A DNA stretch of 64,000 nucleotides from an uncultured Spirochaetaceae bacterium (GTDB taxonomy: Bacteria > Spirochaetota > Spirochaetia > Sphaerochaetales > Sphaerochaetaceae): the NCBI GenBank assembly GCA_944390015.1, contig CALXOL010000015.1, forward strand, positions 1-64,000, written 5' to 3'. Below, piece after piece: positions 1-7,755 of the stretch. The first letter of the stretch is position 1, and each line of letters starts with the position of its first letter. The notes beneath the pieces are model-generated. The model worked only from the letters and a program-made list of their open reading frames with translations, searched no databases and was not told the origin of the DNA. Made by a program: the position numbers and the translations under genes.

Positions 1-2
1 AA

Positions 3-122
3 GACATCCTATGCCGCTGGGCCAGTGGTGAAAGCTCGCTGTATCTGACATCATCGGGTGTCTTGAGTGAGAAGAAGATCCATCCTCATGCTCACAGCAA
101 TGTGAGACAGGGTGGAGAGTAA
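3..122 (+). CDS. possible 3' end of a gene cut by the window edge
   Basis: An open frame runs from base 3 to a TAA at 120-122 and would encode the last 39 residues of a protein that starts outside the window. The peptide (ending in SNVRQGGE) is not one I recognise. Nothing else supports it as coding, and it ends 30 bases before the stop of the next gene on the opposite strand. It could also be part of the decayed mobile DNA seen further on. Confidence 0.25.
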   Translation, partial: DILCRWASGESSLYLTSSGVLSEKKIHPHAHSNVRQGGE

Positions 123-151
123 GTCACTAATCTGGAGTCGCAAAGAGCTAA

Positions 152-1336
152 TTAATGTTTTGTGAGGATATCACCATTCCAGAGCCTCTCAAGGAAATCC
201 TTCCATGGCAGTATAAGAATACCATCGTCAAACATTCTCGGACTCTCTTCCCTTGATACAACAATGTACTTGGAAAATATGCCTTCTTCTTTAAGTTCCC
301 TCAAATTTGCAAGGTGCTTGTCCGTAACAGATTTTGCACTCTTTACCTCAATTGCAACTTCATCTCCGATGATAAAATCAACCTCTCTCTTTCCATCACT
401 AGTGCGATAATATGTGAGCTCTGTATTATGGATTCCTATATAGTCAATGTATGCAACAAGCTCCATTGCAATGTATGTTTCAAAGAGAGTACCATACTCC
501 GTCATCGTCTCTGTCGGGACTGTCATATGAGCAAGGCTTCTTGCAATTCCCACATCGAAGAAATAGAAACGGGAGAAAGATGTCTCCTTTCTCTTCTTTG
601 TCTTCCCGTACGGCTTGATCTCTTTCACCATCAATGTATCAAGAAGGATCTTATACCAGGTCTTTATTGCCTGACGGCTCACACCCACGTCAGAAGCAAA
701 TGCAGAGAAATTTATCTGTTGTCCATTCGATAACGCAGCTTTCTCAAGGAAGTTGATGAAGCCAGGAAGATCATTCACTTCATTTTCAAGTTGGATTTCT
801 GTTTCCAGGTAAAGTCCTTCATAAGCTTCAAGAGCCTCATCTGCCTCTGTTGGATATAGATACATTTCCGGCAATAACCCAGTTCGGAATATACGCTCAA
901 GAGTGTAATTATCTCTGTCCTTGATCTCTGGATAACAGAGTGGATGCAGCTTCTTCTCAAGTGCACGGCCTCCAAGAAGATTAACTCCACCCTTTTTCAG
1001 CTTACGTACACTGGATCCAGTCATAAGAAACACAAGATCAGTATCCTCGATGAACTGATGAACTGTATACAGAAGCTGTGGAGCACGCTGGATCTCATCT
1101 ATGACTACAAGTCCCTCAGTGATTCCTTCTGCCTTGAGCGTTTCCTCAAGAAGAGCTGGATTACGCACAATACGATAGTAAAGAGTATTGGAAAGCAGAT
1201 TCCAGTAGAGCACAGGTTTCCTGACTTCGTTTTTCGCATACATCGATTTGCCGCACATTCTCGGGCCAATCAGGAATACCGATTTTCGGTCAAGAATTCT
1301 GTCGAGATCAACATAACGCTTTACGTACTCTTTCAT
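152..1336 (-). CDS. DUF4143-type AAA ATPase
   Basis: A 394-residue ATPase of the AAA_14/DUF4143 family, a group common in gut bacteria whose role is unsettled. Walker A is GPRMCGKS (residues 24-31) and Walker B is VVIDE (77-81), followed by a sensor-like MTGSS. The C-terminal part holds the restriction-endonuclease-like core EVDFIIGDEVAIEVKS, as is usual for this family. The ATG at 1336 is chosen because AGAGGTG lies about seven bases upstream; an in-frame TTG at 1369 would add 11 residues without a better ribosome site. It is monocistronic and sits in a patch with a transposase remnant and a frameshifted gene, so mobile origin is plausible. Family assignment is firm; function is not known. 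Confidence 0.85.
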   Translation of the reverse strand: MKEYVKRYVDLDRILDRKSVFLIGPRMCGKSMYAKNEVRKPVLYWNLLSNTLYYRIVRNPALLEETLKAEGITEGLVVIDEIQRAPQLLYTVHQFIEDTDLVFLMTGSSVRKLKKGGVNLLGGRALEKKLHPLCYPEIKDRDNYTLERIFRTGLLPEMYLYPTEADEALEAYEGLYLETEIQLENEVNDLPGFINFLEKAALSNGQQINFSAFASDVGVSRQAIKTWYKILLDTLMVKEIKPYGKTKKRKETSFSRFYFFDVGIARSLAHMTVPTETMTEYGTLFETYIAMELVAYIDYIGIHNTELTYYRTSDGKREVDFIIGDEVAIEVKSAKSVTDKHLANLRELKEEGIFSKYIVVSREESPRMFDDGILILPWKDFLERLWNGDILTKH

Positions 1337-1462
1337 GATTTCACCTCTGTAAAAGTCATTATAGTACAAAAAATGAATTTTTAAAAGTCAATATTAGCCA
1401 GAAAACTAACATTCCATATTCGTTATCGATTGAAAAAAGTAAATGCAACTCTTACCGAGTAG

Positions 1463-1939
1463 TCCAGTCTCATTTACTTTTTCAAGGCAGGGGTTGCAGC
1501 AACATCGTATAGAATAAAGACAAGGCGTCGGGACAACTTTTTCCAGCTCAACAAGGAGGTGGATGCGATGACCATAATCGACATGTACCGGGGGCTCTGG
1601 GATATAGAGGAGACCTTCAAGATTACGAAGTCGTTCCTTTCCACAAGACCCATATATGTAAGAAAAGAAAGCAGCATAAGGGCCCATTTCACCACATGCT
1701 TCATAGCCCTGCTCATTGTAAGGCTATTGGAGAGACAGACTGGAAACAAGTTGAACCATTCCGAAGTGCTCGACGCTGTCCGTCAGTCCATCGTGGCAGA
1801 AATCTCCCCCGGAGTGTACAGGAACATAGTAACAAGCAGGAACATGGAGATCATCGGGAACTCGATGGGCATGGATCTAACCAAGCTCTGGTACACGGCA
1901 AATGAGATAAGAGCTCTTAGCGCAAAGTCAAAAAATTAA
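1463..1939 (+). pseudogene. C-terminal remnant of an IS4/IS1634-type transposase
   Basis: An open stretch of about 158 codons matches the last third of an IS1634/IS4-like DDE transposase. It contains the E-region YRGLWDIEETFKITK, with Y, E and K at the Y-x6-E-x6-K spacing of the IS4 signature, then the typical segment RAHFTTCFIALLIVRLLER. The frame is closed by TAG at 1460-1462 and I see no N-terminal two-thirds (no first or second catalytic Asp), so the element cannot transpose by itself. A GTG at 1559 could start a shorter peptide but this is probably not expressed as a functional protein. Confidence 0.8.
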
Positions 1940-1960
1940 AAATTTTTCGATATTTTTCTT

Positions 1961-2028
1961 ATAAGGTACTACAAATGACAGGTATTTCTAACCGGGGATA
2001 ATTCCTGTAAATATTTGTAGTTCCTTAT
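1961..2028. repeat. 68-base imperfect hairpin beyond the transposase remnant
   Basis: Outer arms at 1961-1976 and 2013-2028 pair at 15 of 16 positions. Inner arms at 1978-1986 and 2000-2008 pair at 8 of 9. It lies 22 bases past the transposase stop. It may be a terminator or structured end of the insertion element, or a small inverted-repeat element of its own. Flanking sequence to 2130 is AT-rich with no gene. Confidence 0.5.
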
Positions 2029-2135
2029 TTTATCTCAATATTTGTGAATATTTGCTTCGGAAAAATGGATAGTATTTATTACTCTCTTTAAAAACAAGTT
2101 ATATATTTTATACATTCAAAGTCCATAAGACTAAA

Positions 2136-2291
2136 TCATTTTCTGCGTCTTGTTGTCTGAAGCCTGTAAATCGCCTCTGCCGTATCTGATAATTCAGGGT
2201 TCAGTGCCCTGCTCTGTTTTATCAGATATGCGATGGGACTGGACACATCACCTCCGCACAAGCCCTGCTCATTCATCTCCTTTGAAAGCAT
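2136..2291 (-). CDS. possible 51-residue protein or gene fragment
   Basis: An ATG at 2291 opens a 51-codon frame ending at TGA 2136-2138. The peptide starts MLSKEMNEQ and ends in a basic tail TTRRRK. The frame stays open about a dozen codons upstream of the ATG, to a TAG, suggesting the true 5' part is lost. AAGGAG sits within the reading frame just before an internal ATG (MNEQ), which could be the start of a 46-residue product. I do not recognise the family. It lies between the insertion-sequence hairpin and the frameshifted AlbA_2 gene, so it may be debris. Confidence 0.3.
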   Translation of the reverse strand: MLSKEMNEQGLCGGDVSSPIAYLIKQSRALNPELSDTAEAIYRLQTTRRRK

Positions 2292-2348
2292 ATTGCAATA
2301 TATGAAATCAATTGTTTTGTGAGATTGCTAAACAAGGTATCATTCATC

Positions 2349-3832
2349 TTATTCAAGCTCCTTGATTACATGCCAAGAACCAGACTTCTTTGAGCCAATA
2401 CGCTCAAGATAGCCATTTTCTTTCAGCCATTCGATGTCCCTTGCTATTGTCCTTCTTGGAAGAGATAGAGCAGCTTCAAGCTGGTCAAGAGTAATCTGAG
2501 AATTTCTCTTCAGCTCAGAAAGCAAGCGTTTTTTTCGAGAATAGATGTAATCATTTGACTTGGAATCGTGGATAGGCGTTTTGGTTTTAGTTATAGTGCC
2601 ATCAGTGCCATTTATAGTGCCATCAGAATTGTTTTCTGTAAGCTTATCAATTTGTGCAAAAACCTTCCGATAATCTACAACCACATCATCATTAAGTTCT
2701 CTGTACTTTTCTAGGGCTCTATATATCTTTGAAGTTTTGAAAGTGACACAGAAATCCATACCATCGGCTGCTGTCTCAAATAAAGGTTCAGGATTTCCAG
2801 CGTTCTTGCATGAATCAATCATTTTGGTGATACCGGTACCGAATTTTTCAACGAGTCCTGCTTTATTGAACACATTGGATATCAGTGGATTGATGTGTCT
2901 CGATTTATGGTGCACCACAGTCCAGTCCTCATCAATAATAGCCCTATTGAGTATGCTAAGCGAATGATCATAAACCTTGATCAGAATAGATTGTCCTGAC
3001 GACCAATCGTTATGCATTAAAGAGTTAAAAACTGCTTCTCTAAGTACATCAAACGGATATGGATATGTCTCAATCCTTGTAGGCATGTCGTAGGATATGA
3101 GTGCATAAAGATATTTCACCTTCAGGATATCAAGGATGCTTCTGCTGAGCTTCATCAGAGATCCTTTTATCTCGTCACTGCTTACCACATCTGCATCATT
3201 TCTCATTTTTCCGATAAGCACAGAAGCACCTGATACCACTTTTGATGGTTTTCTATGGAACAAAAGAACCGCAGCTACTGTAAACTTTCCATCCTTGATA
3301 AGCTCAAGTTCTTCGAGAATCTTCTCTCTGCTCTCAAGAGCTTTTCCGCTCAGTTTGCCTGATGATATAGCTTCCTCTCTGAATATCTCGAAACTCTCCT
3401 CATCGAGGTCATCAATCGAGACATTATCCACAACTGACGAATCCCATGTTCTGTTCCTGACTTCAATCAAAGCATTCTGCTGCTGAGGGCCTTCCACTTT
3501 GAAATTAGCAGTCCCGATACGTTTGTACATGCTTCCCTGATAGAAAACAGGAAAGTCGGATTTATGAACTATGATCTCGATGTAGAGGCCATTGTCATCC
3601 TTCTTTGCATCTACAGAGACATTAGAGTAATTCAGAGCCTGGACTATGCTGTTTGGGATTGATTCAAGCAATCTTCTTGTTTCATTGATTCCAAGATCCA
3701 CAGTATTGCCATCGTCATCCTTTCCGATATATATCTTACCGCCTGACCATTGGCCATACCGCATATCTCGTCAAGAAACTCTTTCTTCCAGATAACTTTG
3801 TATTCTATGTTCTGCAATTCGAAATCTTCCAT
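2349..3832 (-). pseudogene. AlbA_2 / RecG-like putative DNA-binding protein, frameshifted
   Basis: The protein belongs to the large AlbA_2 (Schlafen-like) plus ATPase_C family with a C-terminal winged helix. The start at 3832 follows a GAGG site and gives EYKVIWKKEFLDEICGMANGQ in one frame. The expected continuation GGKIYIGKDDDGN lies in another frame running to 2349. The switch falls at about 3741-3755 and fits loss of one base. Downstream of it come the usual RIGTANF, the HNDW helix region, the KFGTGITKMI glycine motif and a C-terminal HTH (about residues 420-470 of the long frame). Unless the shift is a sequencing error or programmed, the product is broken. The frame also stays open upstream of 3832, to a TTG at 3943. 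Confidence 0.8.
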
Positions 3833-4041
3833 TCTTGCCTCACCCGCCTCTTCAGCCAGCTTGATTTGAAAACGTATCTTATCCACGAACTCTCTCAAAT
3901 AATCCAGCATGACATTGGCTGTATTATCATTGTATCTTACCAAGAATCATTATGTAATGCCTCTTTACGCAAAGACTCGAGTATTTTCATAGTTCAAGAT
4001 TGTTAAGAGATAGCATGATGGAAGCATTAAAAACGAGAAAA

Positions 4042-4058
4042 GCTCCCTTTTCGGGAGC
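4042..4058 (-). terminator. terminator of tRNA-Phe
   Basis: A GCTCCC/GGGAGC stem with loop GAAAA (read on the minus strand), followed by TTTTC, begins nine bases past the 3' end of the tRNA. It is a typical factor-independent terminator. Confidence 0.85.
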
Positions 4059-4066
4059 CTTCTAAG

Positions 4067-4139
4067 TGCCGCCTCCCAGAATCGAACTGGGCACACAAGG
4101 ATTTTCAGTCCTTTGCTCTACCAACTGAGCTAAAGCGGC
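4067..4139 (-). tRNA. tRNA-Phe (GAA)
   Basis: Reading the minus strand gives a complete 73-base cloverleaf. It has a seven-pair acceptor stem GCCGCTT/AGGCGGC, a D-arm GCTC...GAGC, and an anticodon stem AAGGA/TCCTT. The anticodon loop is CTGAAAA (anticodon GAA), and the T-arm is CCCAG-TTCGATT-CTGGG with discriminator A. CCA is not encoded at the 3' end. It stands alone, with its own promoter and terminator. The 3' side faces the accessory patch at 1-4000, the usual orientation for tRNA-targeted insertion, although no repeat of the tRNA end is present in the window. Confidence 0.97.
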
Positions 4140-4140
4140 A

Positions 4141-4190
4141 TCTGTTCTTTCGAACAACGCTAAGGTACACGATTTATTAGACAATATCAA
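4141..4190 (-). promoter_or_regulatory. promoter and 5' leader hairpin of tRNA-Phe
   Basis: -35 TTGATA (4185-4190) and -10 TACCTT (4162-4167) are separated by exactly 17 bases. Between the -10 and the mature 5' end, a five-pair hairpin capped by a GAAA tetraloop (4141-4156) forms in the leader, presumably removed by RNase P. Confidence 0.7.
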
Positions 4191-4290
4191 GGGGGTTTTC
4201 CGTTTTTTTTAATCTTTTTAATATTCTTTGAATCAAATAAGCAGATATTTCTTTAATTCATAATGATATGTCTTTAATCATGAAAACAAT

Positions 4291-4321
4291 CCCACCTTCT
4301 CCTGAAATTAGAAAAGGTGGG
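4291..4321 (-). terminator. terminator after the D-lactate dehydrogenase gene
   Basis: An 11-pair stem (one G-U), CCCACCTTTTC with GAGAAGGTGGG on the minus strand, is followed by TTGTTTTC and lies ten bases past the stop codon at 4332. Confidence 0.8.
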
Positions 4322-4331
4322 ATGACTGAAA

Positions 4332-5312
4332 CTATTTTACCTGATTTGTAAGAGCCTTACCCTCTTCAAACTCCCTGATATTAGACAGCGTTGTCCGGCT
4401 TATGGCACTCAGCGCCTCTTCTGTAAGATACCCTTGATGGGATGTGATAATCACATTCGGCATGCTTATCAATCTGGCAAGGATATCATCCTCGATTCCC
4501 TCATCACTTTGGTCGGTATAGAATATGCCAGCCTCCTCTTCATAGACATCAAGGGCGGCTCCCCCGATTTTCTTCTCCTTGAGGGCAACGAGAAGCGCTT
4601 CAGAATCGATTAGAGCACCTCGTGACGTATTTATCAACAATGCAGTATTCTTCATATCCTCAAGCGTCTTTGCGTTGATCATATGGTAGTTGTCCTTTGT
4701 CAACGGGCAGTACAGAGTTACGACATCCGACTCTTTCAAAAGCGTATCTAGAGAAGTGAACTCAACCCCTTCGAGAGCTGCAGGATATGGATCGTATGCC
4801 AGAACCCTCATACCGAATCCCTTTGCGATATCGATTGCAACCCTTCCGATTTTTCCTGTTCCGACAATACCGATTGTCTTCTCGTGCAGATCCATGCCGA
4901 CAAGACCTGAAAGGGAGAAATTGAACTCCCTTGTCCTGACATATGCATGGGTAAGCTTTCTCACAAGAGCAAGAAGAAGTGCGAATGAGTGCTCTGCAAC
5001 CGCGTATGGGCTGTACGCAGGAACACGCACTACTGGAATCCCGTTCTTGAGTGCGTAATTGTAATCGACATTGTTAAAACCTGCAGAGCGCATTGCAATA
5101 AGCTTCACCCCGCATTCCTTGAGTATATCTATTACAGCTTTATCTACGGTGCAATTGACGAATGGGCAGACAACATCTGCACCCTTGGCCATGACGGCAG
5201 TATGGATGTTAAGTGCAGGCTCATAATATGTGATTTCATAATTGAAATCCTTGTTTGCCTCCTCAAAATGTTTCTTGTCATAAGACTTGACGTCAAAAAG
5301 AACTATTTTCAT
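4332..5312 (-). CDS. ldhA: D-lactate dehydrogenase (D-2-hydroxyacid dehydrogenase)
   Basis: A 326-residue cytosolic NAD-dependent D-2-hydroxyacid dehydrogenase that reduces pyruvate to D-lactate during fermentation. The NAD fold carries GIVGTGKIG near residue 150. The catalytic Arg is in INTSRGALID, the Glu in the YEEEAG segment and the His in TSHQGYLT, all at the family spacing. The insert after the Glu (FYTDQSDEGIEDD) is typical of LdhA rather than of phosphoglycerate dehydrogenase. ATG 5312 is chosen because AGGAGG lies nine bases upstream; an upstream in-frame ATG adds only a vector-like tail. It is downstream of the deacylase and mannonate dehydratase-like genes on the same strand, 46 bases after the former. 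Confidence 0.92.
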   Translation of the reverse strand: MKIVLFDVKSYDKKHFEEANKDFNYEITYYEPALNIHTAVMAKGADVVCPFVNCTVDKAVIDILKECGVKLIAMRSAGFNNVDYNYALKNGIPVVRVPAYSPYAVAEHSFALLLALVRKLTHAYVRTREFNFSLSGLVGMDLHEKTIGIVGTGKIGRVAIDIAKGFGMRVLAYDPYPAALEGVEFTSLDTLLKESDVVTLYCPLTKDNYHMINAKTLEDMKNTALLINTSRGALIDSEALLVALKEKKIGGAALDVYEEEAGIFYTDQSDEGIEDDILARLISMPNVIITSHQGYLTEEALSAISRTTLSNIREFEEGKALTNQVK

Positions 5313-5358
5313 AAATCGTTCCTCCTTGGAAAGAAAATAAGTCCTTCTCATCATATAG

Positions 5359-5856
5359 TCAAATCAGCATTGGAACATCGATTACAAGACAGTCTTTCCC
5401 TCGCTCTCTCAACATCTGCAGAAGACTAAGAGAATTCAAGAACACCGTCTTAGAATTATCATTAGGATGTATTCCTATTAGCTTATTTAAGAGGCTCCTA
5501 TCGAGAATGAAAGAAAAGAGATTCTCCTCGTCATTAAGCAAGGCAAATGGAGTGGCCTCCCCTTTTCCTATCTTGAGAAACTCGTGGAGCCTATTCTCAT
5601 CAAGAAAACTCAAAGGCCTAGATGAAAGCTCCGTGCGCAAGGCCTTTAAATTCACCCTAACATGGGCAGGCACAGTGAGAAAATAGAAAGACCTCTTCTT
5701 ATCATCACAGAGCACGATGTTCTTAACAATCGCATCCTTTCCATCCGCATCTATATCATCGAGTTCTGCAATCGAGAAGACCCTCTTATGCTCAATGAGG
5801 GAATATGGTACGCCCTTCTTTTCAAGCATTCTGATTATTTCATCCGGCCCAAACAT
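5359..5856 (-). CDS. YbaK/ProX-type aminoacyl-tRNA deacylase
   Basis: A 165-residue single-domain editing enzyme of the YbaK/ProXp/PrdX superfamily that hydrolyses mischarged tRNA in trans. The essential Lys is in VKNIVL, and the late motif KGEATPFALLND matches the PrdX-type GxxTPFGLxND. This makes Ala-tRNAPro deacylation the likely activity, but specificity within the family cannot be read from the sequence. Length fits the PrdX group (about 160). The start lies three bases after the stop of the mannonate dehydratase-like gene, so the two are co-transcribed. Confidence 0.85.
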   Translation of the reverse strand: MFGPDEIIRMLEKKGVPYSLIEHKRVFSIAELDDIDADGKDAIVKNIVLCDDKKRSFYFLTVPAHVRVNLKALRTELSSRPLSFLDENRLHEFLKIGKGEATPFALLNDEENLFSFILDRSLLNKLIGIHPNDNSKTVFLNSLSLLQMLRERGKDCLVIDVPMLI

Positions 5857-5859
5857 CTT

Positions 5860-6861
5860 CTACCCGTATATCTCATTCTCTGCAGCAGAGAGAAGTCCTT
5901 TCATGTATCCCGTGGGATATGCGAAGGAACCAATCATACCACCATAACCCTCAACGGCATCGGCTGCATGATCGATTGAAATCACAGCATCCGTTCCACT
6001 TTTGACAAGAGCCTTCATAATCGTATACATGTTGGCATAGCCATCTTCTATCAGGACCTCTTCAAATACAGGGAGGGGAGAAGAGACATTCCTGAAATGG
6101 ACACAAAGTATCCTTCCTGACTCTCCGAACTCCTTTATGTCTGAAAGAAGGTCTCCATACCTATCACCTGCTTCCAGATAACAGCCTATGCACATCTTCA
6201 TTCCAACCGCTTTAGAGTCATTACATTCCTTCATAATCCTTTTAAATGAAGCTGTTGAATAAAACAGGGAGGCTATCCCTTCGGCTTTCTCAATCGGCGG
6301 ATCGTTCGGGTGTATAGCCATTTTCACACCATATCTCTCAAGCTCAGGGATGACCGCTTTTGCAAAATAGGAGAAATTCGCCAAGATCTCATCTTCGCCA
6401 TACTCCCTCTCTTCTCTCCAGCTCCTCTTCATGATCTCACATTCATCGCAATATAGGGCCCTCTGTCCCCTCGTATGCTCCCCTATTCTTTTATCTGTTC
6501 TCAGTATTCCATACGGCTGCCAGGCAAGTGATGTGAATTCAATCCCTTCCGATGAGAAAAGCCTCACAGCATCTATGAACGCCTCTATCTCATCATCCCT
6601 GTTTTCAAGGCCAAGATGAATCGCCCTGTTCTTCTGAAGTTCCATGCAGGCTGCATTTGTAACTATGAAGCCGTTTTCTCTAAACCTCTTTATGCCTATA
6701 TGGAACGCATCACCACTAAGCTCACTCCTTTTAAGAACCAAGGAAAGATGCTCAATCCCCATGGCTTTGATAAACTTCAACTCGTTATCACTTGCATTCA
6801 GCAATACCGGCACTTCCGGGCGAAGTGCGCTCTTTTTCTTAGGAAACTCTCTAATATCCAT
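5860..6861 (-). CDS. mannonate dehydratase family protein (UxuA-like)
   Basis: A 333-residue TIM-barrel protein related to D-mannonate dehydratase, which makes 2-keto-3-deoxygluconate from mannonate in hexuronate breakdown. Visible family marks are MAIHPNDPP, the CIGCYLEAG strand, CVHFRNV and VISIDHAAD, which carry the metal-binding His, Cys and Asp residues. The protein is somewhat shorter than typical UxuA (350-390). It has no Shine-Dalgarno site; a -10-like TAGAAT ends eight bases before the ATG. It would link the pectin locus at 19681-30664 to central metabolism, but the genes are not adjacent. A related dehydratase specificity is possible. Confidence 0.75.
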   Translation of the reverse strand: MDIREFPKKKSALRPEVPVLLNASDNELKFIKAMGIEHLSLVLKRSELSGDAFHIGIKRFRENGFIVTNAACMELQKNRAIHLGLENRDDEIEAFIDAVRLFSSEGIEFTSLAWQPYGILRTDKRIGEHTRGQRALYCDECEIMKRSWREEREYGEDEILANFSYFAKAVIPELERYGVKMAIHPNDPPIEKAEGIASLFYSTASFKRIMKECNDSKAVGMKMCIGCYLEAGDRYGDLLSDIKEFGESGRILCVHFRNVSSPLPVFEEVLIEDGYANMYTIMKALVKSGTDAVISIDHAADAVEGYGGMIGSFAYPTGYMKGLLSAAENEIYG

Positions 6862-6924
6862 AGCTAATGATTCTAATATACAAAGACTGTTTTTTCATCA
6901 TATCTTTTGTGTTACCCTTTCCAT

Positions 6925-7653
6925 ATGGCAACTATCTATGATGATGAGAAATTTTATTCTGCGTATTCTCAAATGACACGCTCAAAGCTGGGATTATATG
7001 GTGCGGGAGAATGGGAGTGCGTGAAAACCCTTCTGCCTGATGTGAGCGGCAAAAGGATACTTGATCTCGGATGTGGATTCGGCTGGCATGCAAAATACTT
7101 TGCCCAAAAAGGCGCAAAAGAGATCAAAGCAATCGACATAAGCGAAAAGATGATTCAAAAAGCAAAAGAAATCAATGATGACAGGAAAATCTTGTATAGC
7201 CTTTACGACATCGAAAGCTTTGAGACGGATGCAAACTCCTACGACATTGTCTTCAGCTCCCTTGCCATCCACTATGTGAGGGATTACAAAAAACTAATCG
7301 GGAAGATCCATCGATGGCTAAAAGAGGAAGGAACCCTGCTCTTTTCAGTTGAACATCCATCTTTTACCGCGGAAGGTAGCGAGGACTGGTGCTATGATGA
7401 GAGCGGTGAGATAAGGCATTTTCCTCTGGACAATTATTTCAAAGAAGGAGAAAGAGAGACCACATTTCTCGGATGCAAGGTGAAAAAATACCATAGAACC
7501 CTTACAAGTTATGTAGAGACTCTGCTTGAATGCGGTTTCTCCATTGCCGGACTAAAGGAACCTGAAGTTCCTTCCTACCTTGAGAATCTTGAAGAGATGA
7601 AAAACGAATGGCGACGGCCGATGATGCTGGTAATAAAAGCACAGAAAGGGTAA
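6925..7653 (+). CDS. class I SAM-dependent methyltransferase
   Basis: A 242-residue methyltransferase with motif I ILDLGCGFG (residues 45-53), the acidic strand end IKAIDIS, and FSSLAIHYV as motif IV. The C-terminal half (VEHPSFT, KYHRTLTSYVETLLECGFS) is characteristic of the UbiE/small-molecule type methyltransferases common in gut bacteria. The substrate is unknown. The start at 6925 is preferred over the upstream ATG at 6907 because a -10-like TACCCT ends six bases before it and neither has a ribosome site. It is divergent from the mannonate dehydratase-like gene. Confidence 0.8.
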   Translation: MATIYDDEKFYSAYSQMTRSKLGLYGAGEWECVKTLLPDVSGKRILDLGCGFGWHAKYFAQKGAKEIKAIDISEKMIQKAKEINDDRKILYSLYDIESFETDANSYDIVFSSLAIHYVRDYKKLIGKIHRWLKEEGTLLFSVEHPSFTAEGSEDWCYDESGEIRHFPLDNYFKEGERETTFLGCKVKKYHRTLTSYVETLLECGFSIAGLKEPEVPSYLENLEEMKNEWRRPMMLVIKAQKG

Positions 7654-7662
7654 AAAAAATTC

Positions 7663-7721
7663 TTGACGGCTGTATTAAACCGGTTTAACATTAAATCATA
7701 AAGGTTATTAAACCGGTTAAA
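7663..7721 (+). promoter_or_regulatory. promoter with two LacI-type operators
   Basis: -35 TTGACG (7663-7668), a 17-base spacer and -10 TAACAT (7686-7691). The first operator, the perfect palindrome TTAAACCGGTTTAA at 7675-7688, covers the spacer and the start of the -10. A second, nearly perfect copy (7708-7721, same CCGG centre) lies downstream of the predicted start point. The CCGG centres are 33 bases apart, about three helical turns. The CG-centred symmetry is the classic LacI-family signature, and the LacI gene at 10831 lies in the operon it would control. Confidence 0.85.
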
Positions 7722-7755
7722 CGGGGGTTTCCCCATAAACAAAAGGAGAAGAAAA

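Noticed and set aside
1440-1462. Continuation of the transposase upstream in another frame
   Set aside because: Translations of 1381-1462 in all three frames give no match to the expected DDE region, and the open frame is closed by a TAG.
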